Assembly: GCA_964497495.1 (NCBI GenBank)
Contig: CAZCCZ010000041.1
Location: 1 to 30,036 of the forward strand
DNA from: CAXXOK01 sp964497495
GTDB taxonomy: Bacteria > Bacillota > Clostridia > Christensenellales > Aristaeellaceae
Length of the DNA stretch: 30,036 nucleotides
Direction of reading: 5' to 3'
The notes under the pieces are model-generated. The model saw only the letters and a list, made by a program, of their open reading frames with translations, searched no databases and was not told the origin of the DNA. Positions 1 to 7,777 of the stretch are shown piece by piece. Each line of letters starts with the position of its first letter. Position 1 is the stretch's first letter. The translations under genes and the position numbers were made by a program.

Positions 1-2
1 AG

Positions 3-1181
3 ATTACGGACGACGAAGTGTGCGTGAATATCGGCTTCAAGTCCGACGGCCTGATTAAGCGCGAGGACCTGATTACGGAAGATGTGAAGCTGGGCGACGA
101 GATCGAGGTGGAAGTCGTCAAGGTCAACGACGGCGAAGGCAACGTGTTGCTTTCCCAGCGCAACATCCTGACCCGCAAGGCTTTCGCGGTGCTTGTCGAG
201 AAGTTCGAAAAGGGCGAATTCGTGGACGGCGTCGGCAAGGAGGTCGTCAAAGGCGGCCTGATCTGCAACGTGGACGGTATCCGCGCGTTCGTGCCCGCGT
301 CGCAACTCTCCAACCGGTACGTGGAAAAAATCGGCGAGTTCGTCGGCCAGACGATGAAGCTGAAGATCATCGAAGTGGACGACCAGAAGCGCCGCATCGT
401 CGCCAGCCGCAAGGCGGTCATCAAGGAAGAATCCGCCACCCGCAAGGCGGAGGTGTGGTCCAATCTGAAGGAAGGCGACGTGATCAAGGGCATCGTGCGC
501 CGCCTGACCGATTTCGGCGCGTTCGTGGACATCGGCGGCGTAGACGGCCTGATCCACGTGACCGACCTGAGCTGGGCGCACGTGAAGCATCCTTCGGAGA
601 TCGTGCATCCCGACCAGGAAGTGGACGTGAAGATCCTTAGCCTGGACCCCGAACGGGAACGCATCCAGCTCGGCCTGAAGCAGCTGCAGCCCAAGCCTTG
701 GGACCTGACGCCGGAGAAGTACCCGGAGGGCGCCGTGGTCACCGGCAAAGTAGTGCGCATCACCACCTTCGGCGCGTTCGTGGAACTGGAGCCGGGCATC
801 GACGGCCTGGTGCACATCAGCCAGTGCGCCCTCACCCGTATCAATAAGGTGGAGGACGCCGTGAACGTCGGCGACGTGGTGCGGGTCAAGGTGCTGAGCG
901 TCGATCCGGAAGCCAAGCGTATCAGCCTGAGCATCCGCGCGCTGCTGGAAGAGGAGCGCAAGGAAGCCGCGGAAGCGCCCGCCGGCGAAGGAACCCCCGC
1001 GGACAGCGGCGAGGACGCCGTGCCCGTGGATATTCAGGCCGTAGGCCAGCAGTTGGAAGCGGAAGCCGCCGAGGGCGAGGCGAAAGAAGCCGCCGAAGCG
1101 GAAGACGCCGACAAGACGGCCAAAAAGACCCGCAAGGCCAAGGCGAAGGACGAGAGCGCCGAAACGGAAGAAAAGGAATAA
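3..1181 (+). CDS. rpsA: S1-domain RNA-binding protein (ribosomal protein S1-like), 5' partial
   Basis: The frame is open from the window edge, so the true start lies upstream; 392 residues are visible. Four S1 (OB-fold) repeats follow one another: about residues 1-55 (partial), 70-140, 155-225 and 240-310. The last two carry the classic signatures FGAFVDIGGVDGLIHVTDLSW and FGAFVELEPGIDGLVHISQ. The C-terminus (about 315-392) is a low-complexity Ala/Glu/Lys tail, probably disordered. S1 proteins bind mRNA at the small ribosomal subunit and help initiation. In many Clostridia this protein is fused behind IspH; the window does not reach far enough to tell whether that is so here. A strong terminator follows the stop. 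Confidence 0.93.
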   Translation: MTDDEVCVNIGFKSDGLIKREDLITEDVKLGDEIEVEVVKVNDGEGNVLLSQRNILTRKAFAVLVEKFEKGEFVDGVGKEVVKGGLICNVDGIRAFVPASQLSNRYVEKIGEFVGQTMKLKIIEVDDQKRRIVASRKAVIKEESATRKAEVWSNLKEGDVIKGIVRRLTDFGAFVDIGGVDGLIHVTDLSWAHVKHPSEIVHPDQEVDVKILSLDPERERIQLGLKQLQPKPWDLTPEKYPEGAVVTGKVVRITTFGAFVELEPGIDGLVHISQCALTRINKVEDAVNVGDVVRVKVLSVDPEAKRISLSIRALLEEERKEAAEAPAGEGTPADSGEDAVPVDIQAVGQQLEAEAAEGEAKEAAEAEDADKTAKKTRKAKAKDESAETEEKE

Positions 1182-1200
1182 CCTTTCCCACATCGATCCA

Positions 1201-1234
1201 CCGGCCCGCGCGGAAGCCCGCGCAGGCCGGTTTT
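1201..1234 (+). terminator. Intrinsic terminator after the S1-domain gene
   Basis: A GC-rich stem with arms at 1201-1213 and 1218-1230, one C/A mismatch and a four-base loop, is followed by TTTT. It lies 19 bases after the S1 stop codon. Confidence 0.85.
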
Positions 1235-1260
1235 GATATCTTCGCGGCCGCTCGCGCGGG

Positions 1261-1289
1261 TTGCGGCCCGCCCCGTATCGTGTTACAAT
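1261..1289 (+). promoter_or_regulatory. Sigma-A type promoter for purC
   Basis: TTGCGG (1261-1266) and TACAAT (1284-1289) are separated by 17 bases. They lie between the upstream terminator and purC, leaving an untranslated leader of about 70 bases. I see no purine riboswitch core in that leader. Confidence 0.6.
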
Positions 1290-1365
1290 ACAGGAGTTAT
1301 CATCAGAAATAATATAGAAAGCAAAGGCGCTTTCGGCCGCGGGCCGGGCTTGCGGGAGGATAAGC

Positions 1366-2103
1366 ATGACGAACATCACGGGCACCATCACGGAGGGCAA
1401 GGGCAAACGGGTTTACGCCACGGAAAACCCGGACGAGGCCGTGGTTTATTATAAGGACGAGGCGATGGCTTTCCACGGCCTTAAGCGGGGGCGCATCATC
1501 GGCAAGGGCGAAATCAACAACCGTATCTGCGAGTACCTGTTTACACTGCTGGCCCGGGAAGGCGTTCCCAACCATTTTCTTCACCGCATCGACGACCGCA
1601 GTTCGCTGGTCAAGCGGGTCGAGATCATCCCCGTGGTGGTGAAGGTGCGCAACATCGTGGCCGGGAGCCTGGCCCGGCGCACCGGTTATCCGGAGGGGAC
1701 GAGGCTACGGAACACGGTGATCGAGTACTGCCTGAAAGACTCCGAACTGGACGACCCTCTGGTAAACCTGACGCACGTCACCGCCATGGGGCTTGCCACG
1801 GCGGAGGAGATACGCCAGATGGAGCAGATCGCCCTGCGCGTCAACGAAATCCTGATGGAAGTGCTCCGGGAGATCAACATCGAGCTGATCGATTTCAAGC
1901 TGGAATTCGGCCGTTTCCACGGCGAGGTGCTGCTGTCGGATGAGATTTCGCCGGACACCTGCCGTTTTTGGGATGCCAGCACCCACGAGCCGCTGGATAT
2001 CGACCGTTTCCGCCACGACCTGGGAGACGTGGAGGATGCGTACCGGGAAGTGCTGCACCGGTTAACCGGTTACGTTTTCAAAGGCAACGAGGAGGACGCT
2101 TGA
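1366..2103 (+). CDS. purC: Phosphoribosylaminoimidazole-succinocarboxamide synthase (SAICAR synthetase)
   Basis: A 245-residue protein of normal length for bacterial PurC. It joins aspartate to CAIR with ATP in purine biosynthesis. Visible family motifs are the N-terminal EGKGKRVY (residues 10-17, ATP site), KVRNIVAGSLARR in the middle, DFKLEFGRF, and the signature LLSDEISPDTCRFWD near residue 190. The ATG is preceded by GGGAGGA at a good distance. The next gene starts one base after the stop, so purC is co-transcribed with a sugar dehydratase rather than with other pur genes, which is an unusual partner. Confidence 0.97.
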   Translation: MTNITGTITEGKGKRVYATENPDEAVVYYKDEAMAFHGLKRGRIIGKGEINNRICEYLFTLLAREGVPNHFLHRIDDRSSLVKRVEIIPVVVKVRNIVAGSLARRTGYPEGTRLRNTVIEYCLKDSELDDPLVNLTHVTAMGLATAEEIRQMEQIALRVNEILMEVLREINIELIDFKLEFGRFHGEVLLSDEISPDTCRFWDASTHEPLDIDRFRHDLGDVEDAYREVLHRLTGYVFKGNEEDA

Positions 2104-2104
2104 C

Positions 2105-3124
2105 GTGTTTGAAGGCAAAACGCTGATGATCACGGGCGGCACGGGCTCGTTCGGCGAGGCTGTGCTGGAACGTTTTCTGAATACGGATATCAGGGAAATC
2201 CGTATTTTCAGCCGGGACGAGAAAAAACAGGACGACATGCGCCACCGCTACCAGAACGACAAGATCCGGTATTACATCGGCGACGTGCGGGAAAAGGATT
2301 CCGTGCTGGGCGCGCTGTACGACGTGGACTATCTTTTCCACGCGGCGGCGCTTAAACAGGTGCCTTCCTGCGAGTTTTTCCCCATCGAGGCGGTCAAGAC
2401 CAACGTGCTGGGCACGGACAACGTGCTGTCCGCCTGCATCGAAAAGGGCGTGAAGAAGGTCGTCTGCCTGTCCACGGACAAGGCGGCCTACCCCGTCAAC
2501 GCCATGGGAACGTCCAAGGCGATGATGGAAAAGGTGTTCGTGGCCAAGTCCCGCACCGTGTCGCCGGATAAAACGCTGATCTGCGGCACGCGCTATGGCA
2601 ACGTGATGGGTTCCCGCGGTTCGGTGATTCCGCTGTTCATTTCGCAGATCAAGGAAGGCAAGCCCCTCACCGTGACCGAGCCGGACATGACCCGTTTCAT
2701 CATGAGCCTGGAGGAAGCGGTGGAACTGGTGCTGTTCGCCTTCACGCACGCGCAGACCGGGGACATTCTGGTGAAAAAAGCGCCCGCCTGCACCGTGGGC
2801 ACGCTGGCGGAAGCCGTGAAGCGCATTTTCCGTTCGGACGCGCCGGTGAAGATCATCGGCATGCGCCACGGGGAAAAGCTGTACGAAACGCTGCTGACCA
2901 ACGAGGAGTGCATGCACGCGGTGGACATGGGGGATTATTACCGCGTTCCCGCCGACGGCCGCGACCTGAACTACGATAAGTATTTCATCGAAGGCGACCG
3001 GAACCGCAACGTGCTTACGGAGTTCAACAGCAACAACACCGTGCTGCTGAGCGTGGAGCAGGTGACGGAAAAACTGCTGGCGCTTCCCTACATCCGCAGG
3101 GAGCTGGAAGGCTGGGAACGGTAA
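2105..3124 (+). CDS. capE: UDP-N-acetylglucosamine 4,6-dehydratase, CapE type
   Basis: An extended short-chain dehydrogenase of 339 residues with a GTG start preceded by GAGGAGG inside the end of purC. The NAD(P)-binding motif GGTGSFGEA is at residues 11-19 and STDKAAYPVNAMGTSKAMMEK at about 123-143. The usual catalytic Tyr of YxxxK is Met (M134) with Lys at 138 and Asp-Lys at 125-126. As known for Staphylococcus CapE, this Met replacement marks the 5-inverting UDP-GlcNAc 4,6-dehydratases that open the route to UDP-L-FucNAc-type sugars for capsule or surface glycans. PseB/FlaA1 enzymes are close relatives, but they keep Tyr. No other genes of a nucleotide-sugar pathway are adjacent. Confidence 0.9.
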   Translation: MFEGKTLMITGGTGSFGEAVLERFLNTDIREIRIFSRDEKKQDDMRHRYQNDKIRYYIGDVREKDSVLGALYDVDYLFHAAALKQVPSCEFFPIEAVKTNVLGTDNVLSACIEKGVKKVVCLSTDKAAYPVNAMGTSKAMMEKVFVAKSRTVSPDKTLICGTRYGNVMGSRGSVIPLFISQIKEGKPLTVTEPDMTRFIMSLEEAVELVLFAFTHAQTGDILVKKAPACTVGTLAEAVKRIFRSDAPVKIIGMRHGEKLYETLLTNEECMHAVDMGDYYRVPADGRDLNYDKYFIEGDRNRNVLTEFNSNNTVLLSVEQVTEKLLALPYIRRELEGWER

Positions 3125-3125
3125 G

Positions 3126-3902
3126 ATGGCGATTCACAGGCTTGCCGACCCGGCCGCGGCGGCCCCGCTGTTTATCGGTCGGGAGGACGGCCTCCTGCGT
3201 TCCGTGCTGGACGGCTGCATGGGGGAGGCGTACGGAAACGACGCCCGCACCGCCGCCCGTGTCGTCGCCGGCGATCTCGTTTTTCTGGCCGGAGACGCCT
3301 TTTGCGGGGACGCGGCCGCGCTGGCCATGCCGGAAACCGTGCGCCCCGGCGCGACGAATATCGTGCCGGAGGACGAAAGTTGGAGCGCGGTCGTGGAACG
3401 GGTGTGGGGCGACGGGGCCGTGCGGGGCGAGCGTTACGCTTTCCGCAAGGACATGAACCGCTTTAGCCCGGAACAACTCGCATGCTTCCGGGACAGCCTG
3501 CCCGACGGCCTGCGCCTGGCACCCATCGACGGCCCGCTGTACCGCAGGGCTTTGACGGCGGAGTGGTCGCGCGACTTCGTAAGCCTCTTTCGGGACGAGG
3601 CGGATTACCTCGCCCGCGGGGTGGGGGTGATGGCGCTGGAGGGAGACGAGCCGTTGGCCGGAGCCTCCTCCTACGCGGTCTACCGCGGCGGCGTGGAGAT
3701 CGAGATCGACACCCGCGCAGATTGCCGCCGGCGAGGGCTGGCAACCGCCTGCGGGGCGGCGCTGATGCTGGAATGTTTCCGGCGCAGGCTGTACCCCGAC
3801 TGGGACGCCGCCAACCGGATTTCCGCCCGGCTGGCGGAAAAGCTCGGCTACGTGACGGACCGGCCCTATCCCGTATACGAAATCCGTTCCCCTGCCCGGT
3901 AG
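3126..3902 (+). CDS. GNAT family N-acetyltransferase
   Basis: A 258-residue protein starting one base after the dehydratase stop, hence translationally linked to it. The C-terminal half has the GNAT core: a strand ending in VEIEIDTRADCRRRGLATACG (acetyl-CoA loop with RRRGLA, about residues 196-215), then helix ALMLECFRRRLYPDWDAANRISARLAEKLGY. The N-terminal half is divergent and probably forms the second lobe of the two-lobed GNAT_acetyltran family (PF12746-like, assigned from memory). The substrate is unknown. Acetylation of an amino-sugar product of the preceding dehydratase is possible, but nothing in the sequence shows it. Confidence 0.8.
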   Translation: MAIHRLADPAAAAPLFIGREDGLLRSVLDGCMGEAYGNDARTAARVVAGDLVFLAGDAFCGDAAALAMPETVRPGATNIVPEDESWSAVVERVWGDGAVRGERYAFRKDMNRFSPEQLACFRDSLPDGLRLAPIDGPLYRRALTAEWSRDFVSLFRDEADYLARGVGVMALEGDEPLAGASSYAVYRGGVEIEIDTRADCRRRGLATACGAALMLECFRRRLYPDWDAANRISARLAEKLGYVTDRPYPVYEIRSPAR

Positions 3903-3932
3903 CGGGCGGCGACTTTCCCCTGCGACCCTTGC

Positions 3933-3963
3933 AACGGCGCAAAGCTGCGGCTCTGCGCCGTTT
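3933..3963 (+). terminator. Probable terminator after the GNAT gene
   Basis: Arms AACGGCGCA (3933-3941) and TGCGCCGTT (3954-3962) pair perfectly, with an inner AGC/GCT pair in the loop. The T-run is short (TTTC), so termination may be partial. The remaining 190 bases to the next start are A-rich with no convincing promoter. Confidence 0.5.
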
Positions 3964-4158
3964 CGCGTGCGTCGGGAAAGGGTACTTTCGGGAACGTACG
4001 GGCAAAAAAACAATGAAAAACCAAAAAAATTGTCAAAAATCTGACGGACTGGGAGGAAAAGAGGAGGCCACCGCAGAAGAAATAGAAACGGGAAAGAATC
4101 GAGCTTTTTCAATCCTCTCCCAATGGAACAAGAGGAACCCGATGGAAGGAGAACGGAA

Positions 4159-5634
4159 ATGCAGAACTCTCAAGACCTCACCAAGGTGCAGGCGCTCCGC
4201 GACAGCCTGAACGCGGGCGACGGAAAGCGCCTCAAGGAACAGCGCGACGCCGGCAAGCTGACTGCGCGCGAGCGTATCGATAAGCTCGTGGACACGGGGA
4301 GCTTCGTGGAACTGTTCGCACTGGTCAGTCAGGACGGCGGCGCGTCGGGCGTCGTAACCGGGTACGCAACCCTTCAGGAGCGGCCGGTTTATCTGTTCGC
4401 GCAGGATTTCACGGTTCACGGCGGCGCGATGGGCAAGCAGCAGGCGCTTAAAATCAACAAAACGCTGGATATGGCGTTGAAGACCGGCGCGCCCGTCATC
4501 GCCCTTTGCGACAGCGCGGGTGTGCGCGTGGACGAAGGCGCGGAGGCGATGAACGCCTACGCGGAAATCTACCGCAACATGGCGCGCCTGAGCGGCGTGT
4601 GCCCGATGGTCGCGGTAGTGCTGGGCCCCTGCGTGGGCGGCGCGGCGCTGATCGCCCAGCTTGCGGACGTGAGCGTGATGGCTAAAAACGTCGGCTCCCT
4701 GATGGTGTTCGGCCCCCAGGTGCTGGCCGCCATGAACGGCGTGGACGTGAAGGCCGACGCGATGGGCGGAGCGGACATGATGGCCAAGCAGGGCGGCTGC
4801 TCGCTGGTCGCCGCCAACGAGGAAGAAGCGCTGGCACTGACGGCGCAGGTTTTGGACCTCCTTCCCGGCTGCAACGCGGAAGACGCGGAACTGCTGGACG
4901 GCGAGGATATGAACCGCCTGCTGACCGCGGATGATTCCGCGGACGTGGCCGGAATCCTCGCCCAGCTGTTCGACGCGGGCACCATGCTGGAACTCAAGCC
5001 TTCCTACGAGGCCGGCGTGCGCACCGTGCTGGGCCGCCTTGCGGGCCGCAGCGTGGGCGTCGTGGCTACGGAGAAGGGTTACCTTACGGCGGGCGCGCTG
5101 CAGAAGGCCGCGCGGTTCGTGCATTTCCTGGATTGCTTCAATCTCCCCGTCGTCAGCCTGATCAACACCAGCGGCGTCAAGATTGACCAACTGGATAACC
5201 AGAGCTGGCTGATGAACGCGCAGAGCCAACTGCTGTACGCCTATGCCACGGCAACCGTGCCCAAGCTTTGCGTCGTCACCGGCGACGCCATCGGGCAGGC
5301 TTACGTGGCCATGGGCGGCAAAGCCAACGCGGACGTGACCTACGCCTGGCCGGGCGCGGTGATCAGCGCGCTCACGCCGGAAGCCGCCGTGGCCGTGCTG
5401 TACGCCGACGAAGTCAAGGCCGACAAAGCCAATACCCCCGAGGTTTCCCGCGCGAAGTTCGCCGCGGACTACGTGGAAAACGTGGCCGGCGCGCTTAAAG
5501 CCGCGAAGGCCGGGCTGGTGGACGACGTCATCGATCCCGCGCAGACGCGCAAGCTGCTGGCGGCGGCTCTGGAAATGCTGGCCAGCAAGCGGGACAGCAA
5601 TCCCGCCAAAAAACACGGCAACATGCCGCTGTAA
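4159..5634 (+). CDS. Biotin-dependent acyl-CoA carboxyltransferase subunit (MmdA/PccB/12S-like)
   Basis: A 491-residue crotonase-fold carboxyltransferase. The ATG at 4159 is chosen because AGGAG lies eight bases upstream; an upstream ATG at 4123 has no such site. The N-terminal KLTARERIDKLVD motif, DFTVHGGAMG, and two oxyanion-hole glycine regions (GPCVGGAALI in the N-terminal half, DAIGQAYVAMGG in the C-terminal half) fit the PccB/MmdA family. The family motif NDSGGARIQEG is altered to CDSAGVRVDEG, so the acyl-CoA substrate is uncertain. First gene of a five-gene operon with OadG-, biotin-, OadB- and OadA-type subunits. It would move carboxyl groups between an acyl-CoA and carrier biotin. 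Confidence 0.88.
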   Translation: MQNSQDLTKVQALRDSLNAGDGKRLKEQRDAGKLTARERIDKLVDTGSFVELFALVSQDGGASGVVTGYATLQERPVYLFAQDFTVHGGAMGKQQALKINKTLDMALKTGAPVIALCDSAGVRVDEGAEAMNAYAEIYRNMARLSGVCPMVAVVLGPCVGGAALIAQLADVSVMAKNVGSLMVFGPQVLAAMNGVDVKADAMGGADMMAKQGGCSLVAANEEEALALTAQVLDLLPGCNAEDAELLDGEDMNRLLTADDSADVAGILAQLFDAGTMLELKPSYEAGVRTVLGRLAGRSVGVVATEKGYLTAGALQKAARFVHFLDCFNLPVVSLINTSGVKIDQLDNQSWLMNAQSQLLYAYATATVPKLCVVTGDAIGQAYVAMGGKANADVTYAWPGAVISALTPEAAVAVLYADEVKADKANTPEVSRAKFAADYVENVAGALKAAKAGLVDDVIDPAQTRKLLAAALEMLASKRDSNPAKKHGNMPL

Positions 5635-5655
5635 GCGCGAAAGGAAGGGACAACG

Positions 5656-6009
5656 ATGAACGAGTTGGTATTCGGCCTTTCCGTCATGCTGATCGGCCTG
5701 CTGGTCGTATTCGCGGGCCTCGTGCTGCTGATCGGCTGCATCAAGCTGATCTCGCTGGCTTCCAACGGCCGCAAGGGCAAGGAGAAAACGCCCGAACCTG
5801 AAGCCGCCGCCGCTGAGGAAACGGACGAGGCTCCCGCGCCCGACGTGGAGCCCGGCGTGACGCCGGAAACCGTGGCCGCCATCACCGCGGCGATCGCCGC
5901 ACTATGGCAGGGCGACACGGGTTTCGTGGTACGCCGCGTGCGCCGCGTGCGCAACGCCGCCGCGTGGAACCTCGCCGGCCGCGAGGAACAGGTATACAGC
6001 CGCATGTAG
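5656..6009 (+). CDS. Sodium pump decarboxylase gamma subunit (OadG/MmdD-like)
   Basis: A 117-residue protein with one N-terminal membrane helix (about residues 5-33), an acidic Ala/Pro/Glu linker and a basic C-terminal segment, VVRRVRRVRNAAAWNLAGRE. This is the usual form of OadG-family subunits, which anchor and assemble the soluble carboxyltransferase on the membrane beta subunit. The start lies 21 bases after the carboxyltransferase stop behind GGAAGGG. The family is poorly conserved, so the call rests on topology, the C-terminal Trp/Gly-Arg segment and position. Confidence 0.85.
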   Translation: MNELVFGLSVMLIGLLVVFAGLVLLIGCIKLISLASNGRKGKEKTPEPEAAAAEETDEAPAPDVEPGVTPETVAAITAAIAALWQGDTGFVVRRVRRVRNAAAWNLAGREEQVYSRM

Positions 6010-6067
6010 CGCTTTCCCATACCGGAATTTCGAAATTAACCAAACAGTAACAAGGAGGTTTATCCCC

Positions 6068-6460
6068 ATGCGTCAGTTCAACATTACCGTTAACGGTATC
6101 GGATATCAGGTTTCCGTGGAGGAAGTGGGCGCCTCTTCCGCCGCGCCCGTCGCCGCCGCCCCCGCGCCCGTAGCGCGCGTCGCCGCGCCCGTCGCCGCCC
6201 CCGCCCCCGTTGCGGCGCCTGCGCCCGCGGCCAAGCCCGTCGCCGGCGGCACCAAGATCGCTTCCCCCATGCCCGGAACCATTCTGGACGTGAAATGCAA
6301 GGTGGGCGACGTGGTAAAGAAGGGCACCGTTCTGCTGATTCTGGAAGCCATGAAGATGGAGAACGAAATCATCTCTCCCACGGATGGGACCGTCAAGCAG
6401 GTTCTGGTCGCCAAGGGCGCTTCCGTCAACAGCAGCGACTTGATGGTCGTCATCGGTTGA
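6068..6460 (+). CDS. Biotin carboxyl carrier subunit (MmdC/1.3S-like)
   Basis: A 130-residue carrier. A short N-terminal domain (residues 1-25) is joined by an Ala/Pro/Val linker (about 28-58) to a biotinyl domain with PMPGTI, GDVVKKG and the biotinylation motif EAMKMEN; the modified lysine is K96. A strong AAGGAGG precedes the ATG. The swinging arm would carry carboxyl groups between the carboxyltransferases of this operon and the membrane OadB subunit. No biotin ligase is in the window. Confidence 0.95.
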   Translation: MRQFNITVNGIGYQVSVEEVGASSAAPVAAAPAPVARVAAPVAAPAPVAAPAPAAKPVAGGTKIASPMPGTILDVKCKVGDVVKKGTVLLILEAMKMENEIISPTDGTVKQVLVAKGASVNSSDLMVVIG

Positions 6461-6504
6461 GCCGTCGCGCTCCAACCAGAATGAAAAGGAGTTGATGGAC
6501 GACC

Positions 6505-7740
6505 ATGCAAAGCATCGATATCGGCGAGAGCCTTACCAAGCTGGCGCAAACCTCGGGTCTCGCGGCCCTGATCAACTCGCCGCTGAACCTCGTAATGCTT
6601 GCGGTTTCCTGCGTTTTGATCTATCTGGCAATCGTTAAAAAGTACGAACCCCTGCTGCTTTTGCCCATCGCCTTCGGCATGCTGCTTGCCAACCTGCCGC
6701 TGGCCGGGCTGATGGACGGCCCCACCTACGAGTATTTTAACGAAGCCGTTCACGCCGGTAAAACCGGTGTGCCCGTGGTGCTGGCCGACGGTTCCACGGT
6801 CTACCAGTACATCAGGCAGACCGGCGGCCTGCTCTACTACCTGTATCAGGGCGTGAAGCTGGGCATCTACCCGCCGCTGATTTTCCTGGGCGTGGGCGCG
6901 ATGACCGATTTCGGGCCCCTGATCGCCAACCCCAAGAGCCTGCTGCTGGGCGCCGCGGCGCAACTGGGCATCTTCGTCACCTTCATCGGCGCGCAGATGC
7001 TGGGCTTCACGGCCGCTGAAAGCAGCTCCATCGGCATCATCGGCGGCGCGGACGGCCCCACGGCCATCTACCTGACCGGCAAGCTGGCCCCGCATCTGCT
7101 GGGCCCCATCGCCGTGGCCGCGTACAGCTACATGGCGCTCGTACCCGTCATCCAGCCGCCCATCATGCGCGCGCTGACCACGAAAAAAGAGCGTATGATC
7201 GTGATGGAGCAGCTTCGCCCCGTCTCCAAGCGCGAAAAGATCATCTTCCCGATCGCGGTGACGATCATCGTGAGCCTGCTTCTGCCCGCCGCCGCCCCGT
7301 TGATCGGCATGCTGATGCTGGGCAACCTGTTCCGCGAAAGCGGCGTGGTGGACCGTCTGAACAAGACCTCGCAGAACGAGATGAACAACATCGTGGTTAT
7401 CTTCCTGGGCGTCACGGTGGGTGCGACGGCCAATGCCGAAACGTTCCTGAACGTCAGAACGTTGGAGATCATCGTGCTGGGCGTGTTCGCCTTCGGTTTC
7501 GGCACCGCCGGCGGCGTGCTGCTGGGAAAGCTTATGAATAAGTTCAGCGGCGGCAAGATCAACCCGCTCATCGGCTCCGCGGGCGTTTCCGCAGTGCCTA
7601 TGGCGGCTCGCGTGAGCCAGGTGGAAGGGCAGAAGGCAAACCCGGGCAACTTCCTGCTGATGCATGCGATGGGCCCCAACGTGGCGGGCGTCATCGGTTC
7701 CGCTATCGCGGCGGGCATCCTGTTGAGCATGTTCGGCTGA
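6505..7740 (+). CDS. oadB: Na+-translocating decarboxylase beta subunit (OadB/MmdB/GcdB)
   Basis: A 411-residue polytopic membrane protein. It shows the beta-subunit signatures: FLGVGAMTDFGPLIANP, GIIGGADGPTAIYLTGKLAP (with the family's essential Asp, here D183), and VGATANAETFLN and SAVPMAARVSQVEGQ toward the C-terminus. This subunit decarboxylates carboxybiotin and exports Na+. Only the ATG at 6505 is usable, because an in-frame stop lies just upstream; the AAGGAG site is about 14 bases away, longer than usual. Fourth gene of the operon. Confidence 0.96.
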   Translation: MQSIDIGESLTKLAQTSGLAALINSPLNLVMLAVSCVLIYLAIVKKYEPLLLLPIAFGMLLANLPLAGLMDGPTYEYFNEAVHAGKTGVPVVLADGSTVYQYIRQTGGLLYYLYQGVKLGIYPPLIFLGVGAMTDFGPLIANPKSLLLGAAAQLGIFVTFIGAQMLGFTAAESSSIGIIGGADGPTAIYLTGKLAPHLLGPIAVAAYSYMALVPVIQPPIMRALTTKKERMIVMEQLRPVSKREKIIFPIAVTIIVSLLLPAAAPLIGMLMLGNLFRESGVVDRLNKTSQNEMNNIVVIFLGVTVGATANAETFLNVRTLEIIVLGVFAFGFGTAGGVLLGKLMNKFSGGKINPLIGSAGVSAVPMAARVSQVEGQKANPGNFLLMHAMGPNVAGVIGSAIAAGILLSMFG

Positions 7741-7777
7741 TCAGTCTCATTCCCGGACGTTTGAAAGGAGAACCGTT

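Noticed and set aside
1290..1365. Possible purine riboswitch in front of purC
   Set aside because: The leader is only about 70 bases long. I see no purine-riboswitch core or terminator in it.
3970..4158. Promoter for the decarboxylase operon (TTGTCA at 4030)
   Set aside because: No acceptable -10 lies 16-18 bases downstream, so I do not claim it, although a promoter must lie nearby.
4033..5616. A 527-codon minus-strand frame opposite the carboxyltransferase
   Set aside because: Same kind of GC-driven shadow, with His/Arg/Gly-rich composition and no ribosome site. The plus-strand gene is unmistakable.
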